From contig NZ_JAQTHW010000002.1 in the NCBI RefSeq assembly GCF_029433395.1, positions 1,240,001 to 1,304,000 of the forward strand: a stretch of 64,000 nt of DNA, written 5' to 3'. The stretch is from Bifidobacterium sp. ESL0763. Lineage in GTDB: Bacteria > Actinomycetota > Actinomycetes > Actinomycetales > Bifidobacteriaceae. Shown one piece after another: positions 35,301 to 44,270 of the stretch (its first letter is position 1; each line of letters starts with the position of its first letter). The translations under genes were made by a program, and so were the position numbers. A model generated the notes under the pieces. The model worked only from the letters and a program-made list of their open reading frames with translations, ran no database searches and was not told the origin of the DNA.

Positions 35301-35395
35301 CCAAGTGTTTGTTGCCACACGCGGCATTCGAGCTACCAATGCCTGAGGAACAGGACCCTCATCACGCATTTGCAGCTTATCAATCCGAGTGCGCG
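35301..35395. repeat. Paired repeat copy of the TTTGTAGC/GCTACAAA family (degenerate)
   Basis: A first degenerate hairpin (TGTTTGTTGCC... with GCTACCAATGC, about 35305-35342) is followed by the linker CCCTCATCACGC and CATTTGCAGC at about 35367-35376, 61 bases after the first arm. The linker matches the one at 62180-62190. The right half of the second hairpin is decayed. Confidence 0.6.
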
Positions 35396-35503
35396 ACAAA
35401 TCGATGGCGGGCCACACATCCGCCCGCCTCAACGTCGGGCGTATCCACGCCATTGTTGGGCGCGTCAACATCATCAATATCGTCAACAAAGAATCGAGCA
35501 ACC

Positions 35504-36238
35504 ATGACCACCAATCCCCCATTCGCCTCCATGCGCCAGGGCTTCGACCTGAGCTCCTACCTGGTGCTCGGCCCGGCCGACACCAAATCGCGCCCTGTCG
35601 CCGAGATCGTGCGGCAGGCGCTGGCCGGCGGCATCACCTTCGTGCAGGTCCGCGTCAAGCACGGCGACGCGCGCGAGATCACCGAAACCGTGCGGCAGGT
35701 CGCTGTTGTGATCGCCGAGGCGGGCAAGTCCGGCAGCGTGCCGCTGGTGATCGACGACCGTGTGGACGTGGCGTGGCAGTGCCGCGATATGGGCATCAAG
35801 GTCGACGGCGTGCACATCGGCCAGGACGACATGGATCCAGTCGAGGCGCGCAAGCTGCTTGGGCTCGACGCCATCATCGGGCTGAGCTGCAAGGTCCTCG
35901 ACGAGGTGCGAGCCGCCAACGACCTGCCCGCCGGCACCATCGACTACATCGGCGCCGGCCCGCTGCACCCCAGCACCACCAAGCCCGACTGCATCGTCAT
36001 CGGCGCCGACCACCAGCGCCACACGCAGGACACCGAATCCATCAACGCGTTGTGCGCCGAGTCGCAGGTGCCGATCGTGGTGGGCGGCGGCGTGAAGCCG
36101 GAGGACCTGCCCGACCTAGCGCGCACCGGTGCCGCGGGCTGGTTCGTGGTCTCCGCCATCGCCGGTGCCGACGACCCGCAGGCCACCGCCAAGTCCATGG
36201 TGGAGTCGTGGGACGCCGCCCGCGCGAACCGTGGCTGA
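35504..36238 (+). CDS. thiE: Thiamine phosphate synthase
   Basis: The 244-residue TIM-barrel protein has VDGVHIGQDDMDPVEARKLL (the pyrophosphate-binding region), a VDYIGAGPLHPSTTKPD-like block (visible as YIGAGPLHPSTTK) and PIVVGGGVKPEDLPDL. It joins HMP-diphosphate and thiazole phosphate to form thiamine phosphate. The start at 35504 is inside a weak context with GAATCGAGCAACC before it; a longer upstream frame is less likely. Its stop lies in GTGGCTGAG just before thiD, so the genes are coupled. Only the repeat remnant fills the 238-base gap from thiM. Confidence 0.93.
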   Translation: MTTNPPFASMRQGFDLSSYLVLGPADTKSRPVAEIVRQALAGGITFVQVRVKHGDAREITETVRQVAVVIAEAGKSGSVPLVIDDRVDVAWQCRDMGIKVDGVHIGQDDMDPVEARKLLGLDAIIGLSCKVLDEVRAANDLPAGTIDYIGAGPLHPSTTKPDCIVIGADHQRHTQDTESINALCAESQVPIVVGGGVKPEDLPDLARTGAAGWFVVSAIAGADDPQATAKSMVESWDAARANRG

Positions 36239-36239
36239 G

Positions 36240-37313
36240 ATGACAAAGCACACCACGCAAGACAACGGGCACGACATGGTGGGAAACCGCCGTTCGAGCG
36301 ATGCCGGGGCGGACGCAGTGACCGGAACGACCGAAGCGTCCGAAACGCCTTCGCAAGCGGTTAGCTCTGGTTCGCCAAGCGTTTCCGACGTGCGCCCTTA
36401 CCGGCTGCCGGCCGTGCTTTCCATCGCGGGCAGCGACTCGTCGGGCGGGGCAGGTGTCCAGGCCGACCTCAAGACGTTCATGGCGTGCGGCGTCTATGGC
36501 ATGAGCGCCATCACCTCGCTGACCGCACAGAACACCACCGGCGTGCGCGCCTCGGTCGCCACCTCGCCGGAGATGCTGGCCGCGCAGATCGACGCGGTGT
36601 TCGAGGACATCCGCCCCAAGGCGGTCAAGATCGGCATGGTGCCGAACGCCAGGCTCATCGAGGTCATCGCCGACAGGCTCCGGCATTTCGGAGCCGACAA
36701 TATCGTCGTCGACCCGGTGATGGTCGCCTCCAGCGGCGACCGGTTGAGCGGCGCAGGCTCGGTCGATGCGCTGTGTACGAAACTGCTTCCGTTCGCCACG
36801 CTGGTGACGCCGAACATCCCCGAAGCCGAGGTGTTGGCGAATGCCGCGGCCAATCGAAGCGCCGATGATGATGCCGGTAGCCAAAACGCGGCAGAAACCG
36901 CAACCGGCGACGACATCGCCGCCGAGCCCAATCCCGCGACCATCCACGACGAGGCGAGCACCATCGAGGCGACGCGCCGTATCGCCGAACGTTGCGGCGG
37001 CTGCGCGGTGCTCGTCAAGGGCGGCCATGGCCTGCACGGCGCCAACGACCTGCTGCTTGCCGACGGCACGACCACCTGGTTCACCCACCGACGCATCGCC
37101 AACCCGAACACCCATGGCACCGGCTGCACGCTTTCCAGCGCCATCGCCGCCGAGCTCGCCAAGGGCGCGGCGCTGGCCAATGCTGTGGGCGCCGCCAAGG
37201 ACTACCTGACCGGGTGCATCGCCGCCGGCCTCAGCATGGGCGCGGGTTCGGGACCGATGGACCACGCCTGGCGCTGGCGAGGCCGACCGACCACACAAGC
37301 CAACCGTCAATAA
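36240..37313 (+). CDS. thiD: Hydroxymethylpyrimidine/phosphomethylpyrimidine kinase
   Basis: This 357-residue protein has a 50-residue low-complexity leader, then LSIAGSDSSGGAGVQADLKTF, the standard ThiD opening, a DPVMVASSGDRL block, and the C-terminal HGTGCTLSSAIAAELA. It phosphorylates HMP and HMP-P. An insert of about 40 residues rich in Ala/Asp/Asn (about 200-240) interrupts the fold after ITPNIPEAEVLAN-type sequence. Both the leader and the insert lengthen it beyond the usual 260-270 residues. The ATG at 36240 follows the thiE stop directly; a GTG at 36231 overlapping thiE is also possible. Confidence 0.92.
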   Translation: MTKHTTQDNGHDMVGNRRSSDAGADAVTGTTEASETPSQAVSSGSPSVSDVRPYRLPAVLSIAGSDSSGGAGVQADLKTFMACGVYGMSAITSLTAQNTTGVRASVATSPEMLAAQIDAVFEDIRPKAVKIGMVPNARLIEVIADRLRHFGADNIVVDPVMVASSGDRLSGAGSVDALCTKLLPFATLVTPNIPEAEVLANAAANRSADDDAGSQNAAETATGDDIAAEPNPATIHDEASTIEATRRIAERCGGCAVLVKGGHGLHGANDLLLADGTTTWFTHRRIANPNTHGTGCTLSSAIAAELAKGAALANAVGAAKDYLTGCIAAGLSMGAGSGPMDHAWRWRGRPTTQANRQ

Positions 37314-37343
37314 TCCAACACCATTGCGTGAATATTGACGGTT
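37302..37343. terminator. Hairpin overlapping the thiD stop codon
   Basis: AACCGTCAATA (37302-37312) and TATTGACGGTT (37333-37343) form a perfect 11-bp stem with a 20-base loop. It covers the TAA of thiD. It has no T-run, so attenuation or mRNA end stabilisation is as likely as termination. Confidence 0.5.
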
Positions 37344-37520
37344 AGGGCACGTAACTGTCATCATCCTCGCGATATCGCAACAATAGCGCCATTAAGAAGC
37401 CGCAAACGTCAGCAAACCAACACTATCGGCACAATAATGACGTATAGCCACGCCAACTGTACATAATCCAACAACGTTCACCACACAGTGATGGCGTTGC
37501 CCCGAAGCAGGAGCATTCCC

Positions 37521-39737
37521 ATGAGCAATCCAGCAACCAAAGCCGGCGCCGACACACCAGTGGCCGCCAGAGACTCGTCACCGGTCACCACCGACGCCAC
37601 GATCGCGACCAACCGCACCGACACAGCCAACACCTCGCCCACCACCGACGCGGCATCCGCAACGACTGACACGACCACCACGTCCACGCCGACGCCCACC
37701 GACACCACCACAACGTCTAATCCCACCGACGCGGCGCCCGCAACGACAAATGCAGCCAACACCGCCACCGCCAAGCTGCTGGCCATGCAGCGGCGCTACG
37801 ACCGCACGATCGACCAGGCCAAACCCACGCGCCTGCGAGTGCTCTCCATCGAGGGCTCCGACCCGATCGGCGGGGCAGGCACGATGGCCGACATGAAGGC
37901 CTTCACCGCGCAGGGCGTCTATGGATACGCGGCAATGACCAGCGTGCTGGCGCAGAACACCCGGGGCGTCACCGACATCGTCAACGTCGAGCCGTCGTTC
38001 CTGCTCGCCCAGCTCAACGCGGTGAGCGACGACGCGGGCATCGACGCCATGAAGATTGGCATGCTCGGCACCCCGGAGCTGGTCGGCGTCGTGCGCGAAT
38101 GGCTCACCGGCCTGCTGCGCGACTACCGTGCGGCCGGCAAGCCGCGGCCGACGGTGGTGCTGGATCCGGTGATGTATGCGAAATCGGGCGACCGGCTGCT
38201 CACCGCCGAGGCCGAGCGCGCGCTGGCCACGCTGGTTCCCCTCGCGGACATCATCACGCCCAACGCCATGGAACTGGCCGCATTGGCCGCGATGGCGGAA
38301 GCCGTTGCGCCGGTAGACCCGGCGAACCACGGTGCCCATGATGGCAACGGGCATGAAGCTTCCGCCACTGACACTGACACTGACACTGTCACTGTCACTG
38401 TCACTGTCACTGACGCAACGGTACCGAGCACGACGTCGCCATCCGAACCCGCAAGCCTTTGCGCGCCAGATTCATACCAAGAGATGGAAGGCATGGCCCG
38501 GTCCGTCGCCGCACGCTTCGGTGTCGCGGTCTACGCGAAAGGCGGCGCGCTGGCGCTGCGCGGCAACAGTGAGTGCACCGACATCCTCGCCGTACCCACA
38601 ACCGCCGGCACCACAGATTCCAGCGACGGCATGGCCAAAGATATCCCCGCGACAAGCGGTACCGGCGTCGTCGAAGGCGAAGAGCACCACGACGAATCGG
38701 CACGACACACCAAATCCGCGAGCTCGCCGGCCACCACTGGACCAGCCGCCACCGCCGGCAATGACGATAGAGGTCACGAAAACCCGCGTTCGACGACGAC
38801 AATGGCAACGGACTCGGCCGCAACCGGCCGCGCCCCCGCCGTGACCGTCACCCGCATCGAGGGCGCGAGCGTGCCGACCCACAACGTGCACGGCACCGGC
38901 GACACCCTCTCCAGCACCCTGGCCGCGCTGCGCCCGCAATGCGACGGTTGGGCCGAGACGGCCAGACGCGCCAAGGCCTGGATGAACGGTGCCATCGCCG
39001 CCGCGGACGGCCTGCGTGTCGGCCACGGCCACGGCCCTGTGGACTTCACCTGGCGACACTCCCCCACCGGCCTGAGCTTCACCGAGGACTACTGGCGCCG
39101 CACCGCCGGCATCCGCGGGCGCATCGCCACGATGCCGTTCCTCGAGGCCATGCTGGACGGCACGCTGCCGCTGGACGATTTCTCCTATTACCTGCACCAG
39201 GACGACCTCTACCTCACCGATTACACCTCGCTGCTGGCCCTGGCCTCCAGCCGCGCCGCCGATCCGCACGAGCGCGCGTTCTTCGCCGACGCCGCCTCGT
39301 ACGGCCTCGAGGAGGGCCTCACCTTCCACCGGCGCTGGTACCGCGGGCACGGCTTCACCGTCGGCCGCGAGCCGATGAGCGCGACGACCGCCGCCTACCT
39401 GGGCCACGAGCACCGTTTCACCGACACCGGCTCCTACCGCGCGCTGGTTGCCGTGGTGATGCCCTGCTATTGGGTCTATTCCTTCGTGGGCCAGCAGATG
39501 CGCCGGCAGGTGCGCGAGCGCGGCCTCGACCTGCAACGCCATCCCTATGGCATGTGGATCGGGATGTACGCCGACCCGGGCTTCGCCTCGCGCACCCTCG
39601 AGGAGCTGCGCATCTGCGACCGGCTCGCCGCCTCGGCGACCATGGCCGATTACCGGCGGATGATGGACGCCGCCCTGGGCTCCACCGAGCACGAGTACCG
39701 GTTCTTCGGGCAGGCCCTGAATCGGGATAATCGATAA
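37521..39737 (+). CDS. ThiD-TenA fusion: pyrimidine kinase joined to thiaminase II-like domain
   Basis: This 738-residue protein has a Thr/Ala/Pro-rich disordered leader (1-95), a ThiD-like kinase (about 108-505) and a C-terminal TenA domain (about 520-738). The kinase opens RVLSIEGSDPIGGAGTMADM and ends VHGTGDTLSSTLAALR, with Asp where ThiD has Cys. Two low-complexity inserts break it, at about 270-320 and 375-455. TenA features are YLHQDDLYLTDY, the Cys of VVMPCYWVYSFVG and a C-terminal Glu in STEHEYRFFGQAL. TenA recovers aminopyrimidine from degraded thiamine, so the fusion would feed HMP into salvage. The start at 37521 follows GCAGGAGC. Confidence 0.9.
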   Translation: MSNPATKAGADTPVAARDSSPVTTDATIATNRTDTANTSPTTDAASATTDTTTTSTPTPTDTTTTSNPTDAAPATTNAANTATAKLLAMQRRYDRTIDQAKPTRLRVLSIEGSDPIGGAGTMADMKAFTAQGVYGYAAMTSVLAQNTRGVTDIVNVEPSFLLAQLNAVSDDAGIDAMKIGMLGTPELVGVVREWLTGLLRDYRAAGKPRPTVVLDPVMYAKSGDRLLTAEAERALATLVPLADIITPNAMELAALAAMAEAVAPVDPANHGAHDGNGHEASATDTDTDTVTVTVTVTDATVPSTTSPSEPASLCAPDSYQEMEGMARSVAARFGVAVYAKGGALALRGNSECTDILAVPTTAGTTDSSDGMAKDIPATSGTGVVEGEEHHDESARHTKSASSPATTGPAATAGNDDRGHENPRSTTTMATDSAATGRAPAVTVTRIEGASVPTHNVHGTGDTLSSTLAALRPQCDGWAETARRAKAWMNGAIAAADGLRVGHGHGPVDFTWRHSPTGLSFTEDYWRRTAGIRGRIATMPFLEAMLDGTLPLDDFSYYLHQDDLYLTDYTSLLALASSRAADPHERAFFADAASYGLEEGLTFHRRWYRGHGFTVGREPMSATTAAYLGHEHRFTDTGSYRALVAVVMPCYWVYSFVGQQMRRQVRERGLDLQRHPYGMWIGMYADPGFASRTLEELRICDRLAASATMADYRRMMDAALGSTEHEYRFFGQALNRDNR
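38367..38413 (+). repeat. In-frame hexanucleotide microsatellite inside thiD-tenA
   Basis: Three units of ACTGAC are followed by four of ACTGTC, coding for a Thr-Asp then Thr-Val run. The unit is a multiple of three, so changes in copy number alter length but not frame. It sits inside a low-complexity insert of the ThiD domain. Confidence 0.85.
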
Positions 39738-39743
39738 AACACG

Positions 39744-39821
39744 CTCACAAAAGTGAAAGATAACCAACCCAAAATGGCGGAATTCCAACAAAGCACCCCA
39801 CCTATCTTCCGCTTTTGTGAG
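39744..39821. terminator. Inverted repeat between convergent thiD-tenA and ABC permease genes
   Basis: CTCACAAAAG (39744-39753) and CTTTTGTGAG (39812-39821) are perfect reverse complements, extended by imperfect pairing (AGATA with TATCT), around a loop of about 45 bases. This could be a weak terminator or another member of the intergenic repeat class. Confidence 0.5.
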
Positions 39822-39832
39822 TCCGATTTCAG

Positions 39833-42800
39833 TTAATCGACCGACTTCAGCGCCTCGAGCATGTCGAGCCGCTTGAGCCGGGCATTGACGAAGAGGCCGA
39901 GCGCGGCGGTGATCAGCCCGACCACCACCACCGGCACCACGAACGGCAGCCAACCGATCGACGGGTCGAACATCACGTCGTCGGGCGGCACGGCGGTGAT
40001 GATGTAGCGGTGCAGCCAGGCGCCGAAACCGTAGCCGACGACGATGCCGAGCACGGAGAGCAGGATGGTCTCGCGGTAGATGTACATCGTGGTCTCGCGG
40101 TTGTAGAAGCCCAGCACCTTGATGGTGGAGAGCTCGCGCACGCGTTCGGAGACGTTGAGGTTGGTGAGGTTGTAGAGGATGACCACGCCGAGCAGGGTGG
40201 CCACGACGATGAGCACCCACATGATCTGGTTGAGGGCGCGGACCACCACGTCGATCTGGTGCATGAGCGTCGTGTTCTGCACCACGCCCTGGATGCCGCC
40301 GATGCGCATGAACGAGGCCGCCTGCCGCTTGGTGTTCGCCACGCTGCCGTCGCGCAGGGTCACCATATAGGCGTTGGTCGCGTAGCGTTGCCCGAACGCG
40401 GCGCGGTAGGCCGACGGGCTCATCACCATGAAGTGGCCGAGGTACATCTCGCAGACCCCGGAGACCTTGACATGATGGGTCCTGCCGGCGCCGTCCTGGA
40501 AGTCGATGGTGTCGCCCGCCTTGGCGTGCACGAGGCTCGCGAAACGCTCGGAGATCACCGCGCCGGACGAACCGAGCGCGAGCGGATGGTGGCCGCGACG
40601 GGTGTTGAGCCTGATGTAGTCGTCGAAATGCGCGGTGTCGCGCGGCACGAGCATGGTGACCGACTGCTTGTCGCCGTTGCGCCCGGCGACCCTGCTCACC
40701 GACTCATAGTGCACCGGCATCGAGCGTTTGATATCCGGTTTGCCCAGCCGGCGGTCGATGGCGCGGCGCTGGGAACCGGTGACGTGTGCGTTCTCGGCGG
40801 CGATGAGGTTATAGTGCATCACCCCGCCGAACTGGTGCTCGTTGATCCCCGAGATCGAGCCCTGCACCGCGAAGCCCGCGGTCAGCAGCGCCACCGAGCC
40901 GCACACCCCGAAGATGGTCATGAACATGCGCTGCTTGTAGCGGAAGATGTTGCGCGCCGTGACCTTGTGGGTGAAGTTCAGATGGTTCCAGATGGCCGGG
41001 ATGCGCTCCAGGAGGATCTTCGAGCCGGCGCTCGGCGGCTTAGGCAGCATCAGCGCGGCCGGACGCTCCCGCAGCTCTCGCACGGCGCTGAAGACCGCCG
41101 GCACCACGGCGCTCAGCAGGGCGAGCACGACGGCCAGCAGCGTGACCTGCCAGTGGAAGCCGAGGTGGATCATCGGCACGTTGAAACCGACCTTGTAGGC
41201 GTTGTAGACGATGACGGGCATGAGCGTGTGACCGGCGAGGATGCCCAGCGCCGCGCCCAGGATCGAGGCGGCGAAGCCGTAGACCACGAACTTCTTCATC
41301 ACGTCCCGGTCGGAATAGCCCAGCGCCTTGAGCGTGCCGGCGTTGATGCGCTCCTCGTCGACGAAGCGGGTCATGGTGGTGAAGGTGACCAGCGCCGCCA
41401 CCAGGTACATGAAGTAGGGGAAGATGTGCGAGAGCGAGTCGACGATCACCGACACCGAGTCGTAGACCTTGTAGCCGTCGGAGCCGGGTGTCTCGCGCTT
41501 GGAGTCCACCGAGTAGACCGGTGCCTCGAGGGCGTTGAGCTGAGCGGTGGCGTCGTCGAGCTTGCCTTCGGCGGCTTTGATCTTCTTGTTCGCGCCCGGC
41601 TCGGCCTGGTCGAACTGTGCCTTCTTGCTGTTGTATTCGTCGGTTTTCTGGGCGAGCTCGGCTTGGCCCGCGTCGATTTGCGCCTGAGCCTGCCGCTGTT
41701 TCGCGGCGAGCTGCTGCTTCTTCTGCGCAAGTTGGGCATTGGCGGCGTCGGCCTGGGCACGTTTGGCATTAAGTTGCGTCTGTGTTGCCTGAATTTGAGC
41801 GATTCCCGGATTATAGGTTCCGTTAATAAAGTTGTCATGCCCAGCGATGGCTTGAGCCAATCCATTGGCGATTATCGGTTTTTGCGCATTCAACGTGGTG
41901 AGTTGAGAAACAAGCTGTGTACGCTCTGCACTTAAGCTCGCATAATCAGCGGGCGAAGCGCTAGGAAGTAACGTGTCAATCTGGGCAATCCGCGCGGTCG
42001 CCGCGTCAATCCCCTGCTGGTTGGCCGCCTGAGCCGCGGTCAACTGCGCCACAGCGTCATCGGCCTGTTTCTTGCCCACCGCCAGTTGATCCGAATTAGC
42101 ATCAATCTGCGATTGCGAGGCATTCAGCTGTGCGTAAGCGTCATTGACCTGCTGTGTGGCTGAAGCAATCTGCTGTTGCGCTGAGGCAACTTGAGAGGCA
42201 AGCTGCTGCTTGGAATCGGCCAGCTGCCGGTTGCCATCATCAAGTTGTTTCTTGCCGTCGGCCAGCTGTTGCCGCGCACTGTCCAGCTGTTGCCGGGCCG
42301 AGGCGACCTGCTGCCGCCCGGTCTCGATCTGCGGCTTGACCTGCTTTTCGATCGCCTGCCGCCGGGCCTTGGGCCGGTCGGCCAGAATCCGGTCGAGCGC
42401 CTTCTTGTGCACTTGCAGCGCGTCATTGTATTTCGCGGAATAGTGGTCGCGCATATGGTCGAGATCGGTGTAGGTCAGCCGCGCGATCATATAATCGTCA
42501 GATTTGAAGGCCCCTGGCGTCACCACCGCGTACCCGTCCAACGAACCTGAACTGGAGGTCGAAGGACCCATGTTCACCGAGCTCAGGATCTCGGTGGAAT
42601 CGACGACGCCCACCACCTTGAAGCTGTCTTGGCGCAGCACCTTGCGCCCGAGCGCGTCCGGCTTCTCCGTAAGCTTGAGTGTGGAGCCGATGGGGTATTT
42701 GCCCTTGTGCGCCGAATCGATGGCGGTCTCGTGCGGCGTCTTCGGCATGCGGCCGGCCACGAGATGGTAGGTCGAGATGCCCTTCGGCGCGGAGAGCACA

Positions 42801-43261
42801 CGCACGCTCTCGTCGCTACCTCGCACCACAACGTCTTTCAGATACCCGTATTCGATGCGCGAGGCGCCCGGGGCCTTGTCGATCTGCTGCCAATCGGCCT
42901 TGTCGAGCCCGTAGCTGGAGATGACGCTCAGATCGGCGAGGTGGTGCTGCGCGAAGTAGGCGTTGCCGGTGTCGCGCATATCCGGCCCGGAGACGGTAAG
43001 CCCGACAAGCGCGAACGAGCCGAGCGCCACCAGGCAGACGATGGAGAAGAACCGGCCCTTGGACTTGGCGAACGCCTGCCGGATGTCGCGCCAGAGCATG
43101 CGTTTGCTGGTCCGCACGGCACCTGCCGCGCCGGCCTCGCCGCCCCTCGTGCCGCCTTGCCGTGCCGTCCCGCTGGCCGTCGGATTGGCCTGCCGTCCGT
43201 CTGCGCCGTTCATATCGCTCCGGCCATCCATGCCATTGACCCCGCGCATGCGGCTCACCAT
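39833..43261 (-). CDS. FtsX-type ABC transporter permease with long coiled coil
   Basis: This 1142-residue protein has a disordered leader, one membrane segment near 70-92, an external domain, a Gln/Ala/Asp-rich coiled coil (about 300-590), then a second half with several membrane segments and two FtsX-type permease blocks (around 620-760 and 1020-1140). The final residues read RLKRLDMLEALKSVD, as is typical. It pairs with the ATPase gene directly upstream; their ends overlap (ATGGTGA), so they are translationally coupled. The coiled coil probably reaches outside the membrane, as in the YhgE/Pip-like or MacB-like exporters. Substrate unknown. The segment 41740-42140 is lower in G+C than the rest of the gene. 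Confidence 0.9.
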   Translation of the reverse strand: MVSRMRGVNGMDGRSDMNGADGRQANPTASGTARQGGTRGGEAGAAGAVRTSKRMLWRDIRQAFAKSKGRFFSIVCLVALGSFALVGLTVSGPDMRDTGNAYFAQHHLADLSVISSYGLDKADWQQIDKAPGASRIEYGYLKDVVVRGSDESVRVLSAPKGISTYHLVAGRMPKTPHETAIDSAHKGKYPIGSTLKLTEKPDALGRKVLRQDSFKVVGVVDSTEILSSVNMGPSTSSSGSLDGYAVVTPGAFKSDDYMIARLTYTDLDHMRDHYSAKYNDALQVHKKALDRILADRPKARRQAIEKQVKPQIETGRQQVASARQQLDSARQQLADGKKQLDDGNRQLADSKQQLASQVASAQQQIASATQQVNDAYAQLNASQSQIDANSDQLAVGKKQADDAVAQLTAAQAANQQGIDAATARIAQIDTLLPSASPADYASLSAERTQLVSQLTTLNAQKPIIANGLAQAIAGHDNFINGTYNPGIAQIQATQTQLNAKRAQADAANAQLAQKKQQLAAKQRQAQAQIDAGQAELAQKTDEYNSKKAQFDQAEPGANKKIKAAEGKLDDATAQLNALEAPVYSVDSKRETPGSDGYKVYDSVSVIVDSLSHIFPYFMYLVAALVTFTTMTRFVDEERINAGTLKALGYSDRDVMKKFVVYGFAASILGAALGILAGHTLMPVIVYNAYKVGFNVPMIHLGFHWQVTLLAVVLALLSAVVPAVFSAVRELRERPAALMLPKPPSAGSKILLERIPAIWNHLNFTHKVTARNIFRYKQRMFMTIFGVCGSVALLTAGFAVQGSISGINEHQFGGVMHYNLIAAENAHVTGSQRRAIDRRLGKPDIKRSMPVHYESVSRVAGRNGDKQSVTMLVPRDTAHFDDYIRLNTRRGHHPLALGSSGAVISERFASLVHAKAGDTIDFQDGAGRTHHVKVSGVCEMYLGHFMVMSPSAYRAAFGQRYATNAYMVTLRDGSVANTKRQAASFMRIGGIQGVVQNTTLMHQIDVVVRALNQIMWVLIVVATLLGVVILYNLTNLNVSERVRELSTIKVLGFYNRETTMYIYRETILLSVLGIVVGYGFGAWLHRYIITAVPPDDVMFDPSIGWLPFVVPVVVVGLITAALGLFVNARLKRLDMLEALKSVD

Positions 43262-43956
43262 TCGATGTCGGCAATGTCGGCGGGCGTGGCGTGCCGTTCG
43301 ACCGATTGCACCCTGGCGTCGCGCATGTGGATGACGCGATCGGCGATGGGCGCGATGGCGGCGTTGTGGGTGACGATGATGACGGTGGCGCCGAACGCAC
43401 GCGACTGGTCCTGCAGGATGCGCAGCACCTGCTTGCCGGTGTGGTAGTCCAGCGCGCCGGTCGGCTCATCGCACAGCAGGATCTTGGGTTTCTTGGCCAC
43501 GGCACGGGCGATGGCCACGCGCTGCTGCTCGCCGCCGGAAAGCTGGGCCGGGAAGTTGTCGAGACGATCCTCGAGCCCCACGTCGATGAGCGTCTGGGTC
43601 GGGTCGGCGGCGTGCGGCACGATCTCGGCGGAGAGCTCGACGTTCTCGCGCGCGGTGAGGTTGGAGACGAGGTTGTAGAACTGGAAGACGAAGCCGACAT
43701 CAAAGCGGCGGTAGGTGGTCAGGGCGCGCGCGTCGTATTGGGCGATGTCCTCGCCGTCGATCACCACCTCGCCCTCGTCGCAGGTGTCCATACCGCCCAG
43801 GATGTTGAGCAAAGTCGATTTGCCGGCGCCCGACGCACCCAGGATGACCGCGAGCTCGCCGCGATCGATGGAGAAGCCCACGTCGCGGTTGGCGTAGATG
43901 GTGGTGCCGCCAGTCCGGTATCGTTTCGTCTCGCCCCGTACGTCGATATACGCCAT
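43255..43956 (-). CDS. ABC transporter ATP-binding protein (LolD/MacB type)
   Basis: This protein of about 233 residues has Walker [14 protein letters not shown], signature [16 protein letters not shown], Walker [14 protein letters not shown] and H-loop VTHNAAI. It belongs to the group that partners FtsX-like permeases. The ATG at 43956 follows AAGGGAAG at 8 bases; a GTG at 43965 would add three residues. It is the first gene of the two-gene operon with the permease at 39833-43261. Confidence 0.93.
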   Translation of the reverse strand: MAYIDVRGETKRYRTGGTTIYANRDVGFSIDRGELAVILGASGAGKSTLLNILGGMDTCDEGEVVIDGEDIAQYDARALTTYRRFDVGFVFQFYNLVSNLTARENVELSAEIVPHAADPTQTLIDVGLEDRLDNFPAQLSGGEQQRVAIARAVAKKPKILLCDEPTGALDYHTGKQVLRILQDQSRAFGATVIIVTHNAAIAPIADRVIHMRDARVQSVERHATPADIADIEW

Positions 43957-44270
43957 TCGCAGCACTTCCCTTTGTTGTTGTCCCGCCAGTCACGCAGGCA
44001 CTGTCGCATCGGGCCGGCCGCGTCCCCAAAACGTGACCGCCCACACACCCCATGATAACGACCACTCCCCGATTAAGCGTGCCGCCCAATCACCAGCCGG
44101 CCCATGGTCCTCAGACACCGGCGAACGCCTGGACCCTCCGGTCAGCAACAAGACAATCCCGCTAGTTTTCGTATGTTTTCGCCCCTGGAAACGCACGTTT
44201 TCTCGCAGGACTGTCTTGTTACTGACAGGATTGTCTTGTTACTGGCAGGACCGAGCGACCACTGGTACGA
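43957..44270. other. Intergenic region upstream of the ABC operon
   Basis: About 310 bases between two minus-strand transcription units. It should hold the terminator of the TetM-like gene and the promoter of the ABC operon. The repeats at 44143-44246 occupy most of the right part; no other signal is clear. Confidence 0.45.
44143..44246. repeat. 20-bp tandem repeat with one inverted copy (AACAAGACA / TGTCTTGTT)
   Basis: AGGACTGTCTTGTTACTGAC (44207-44226) and AGGATTGTCTTGTTACTGGC (44227-44246) are direct repeats with an exact 20-base period. CAGCAACAAGACAATCCC at 44143-44160 is an inverted copy. A hairpin of 44147-44159 with either direct copy is possible. Confidence 0.75.
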
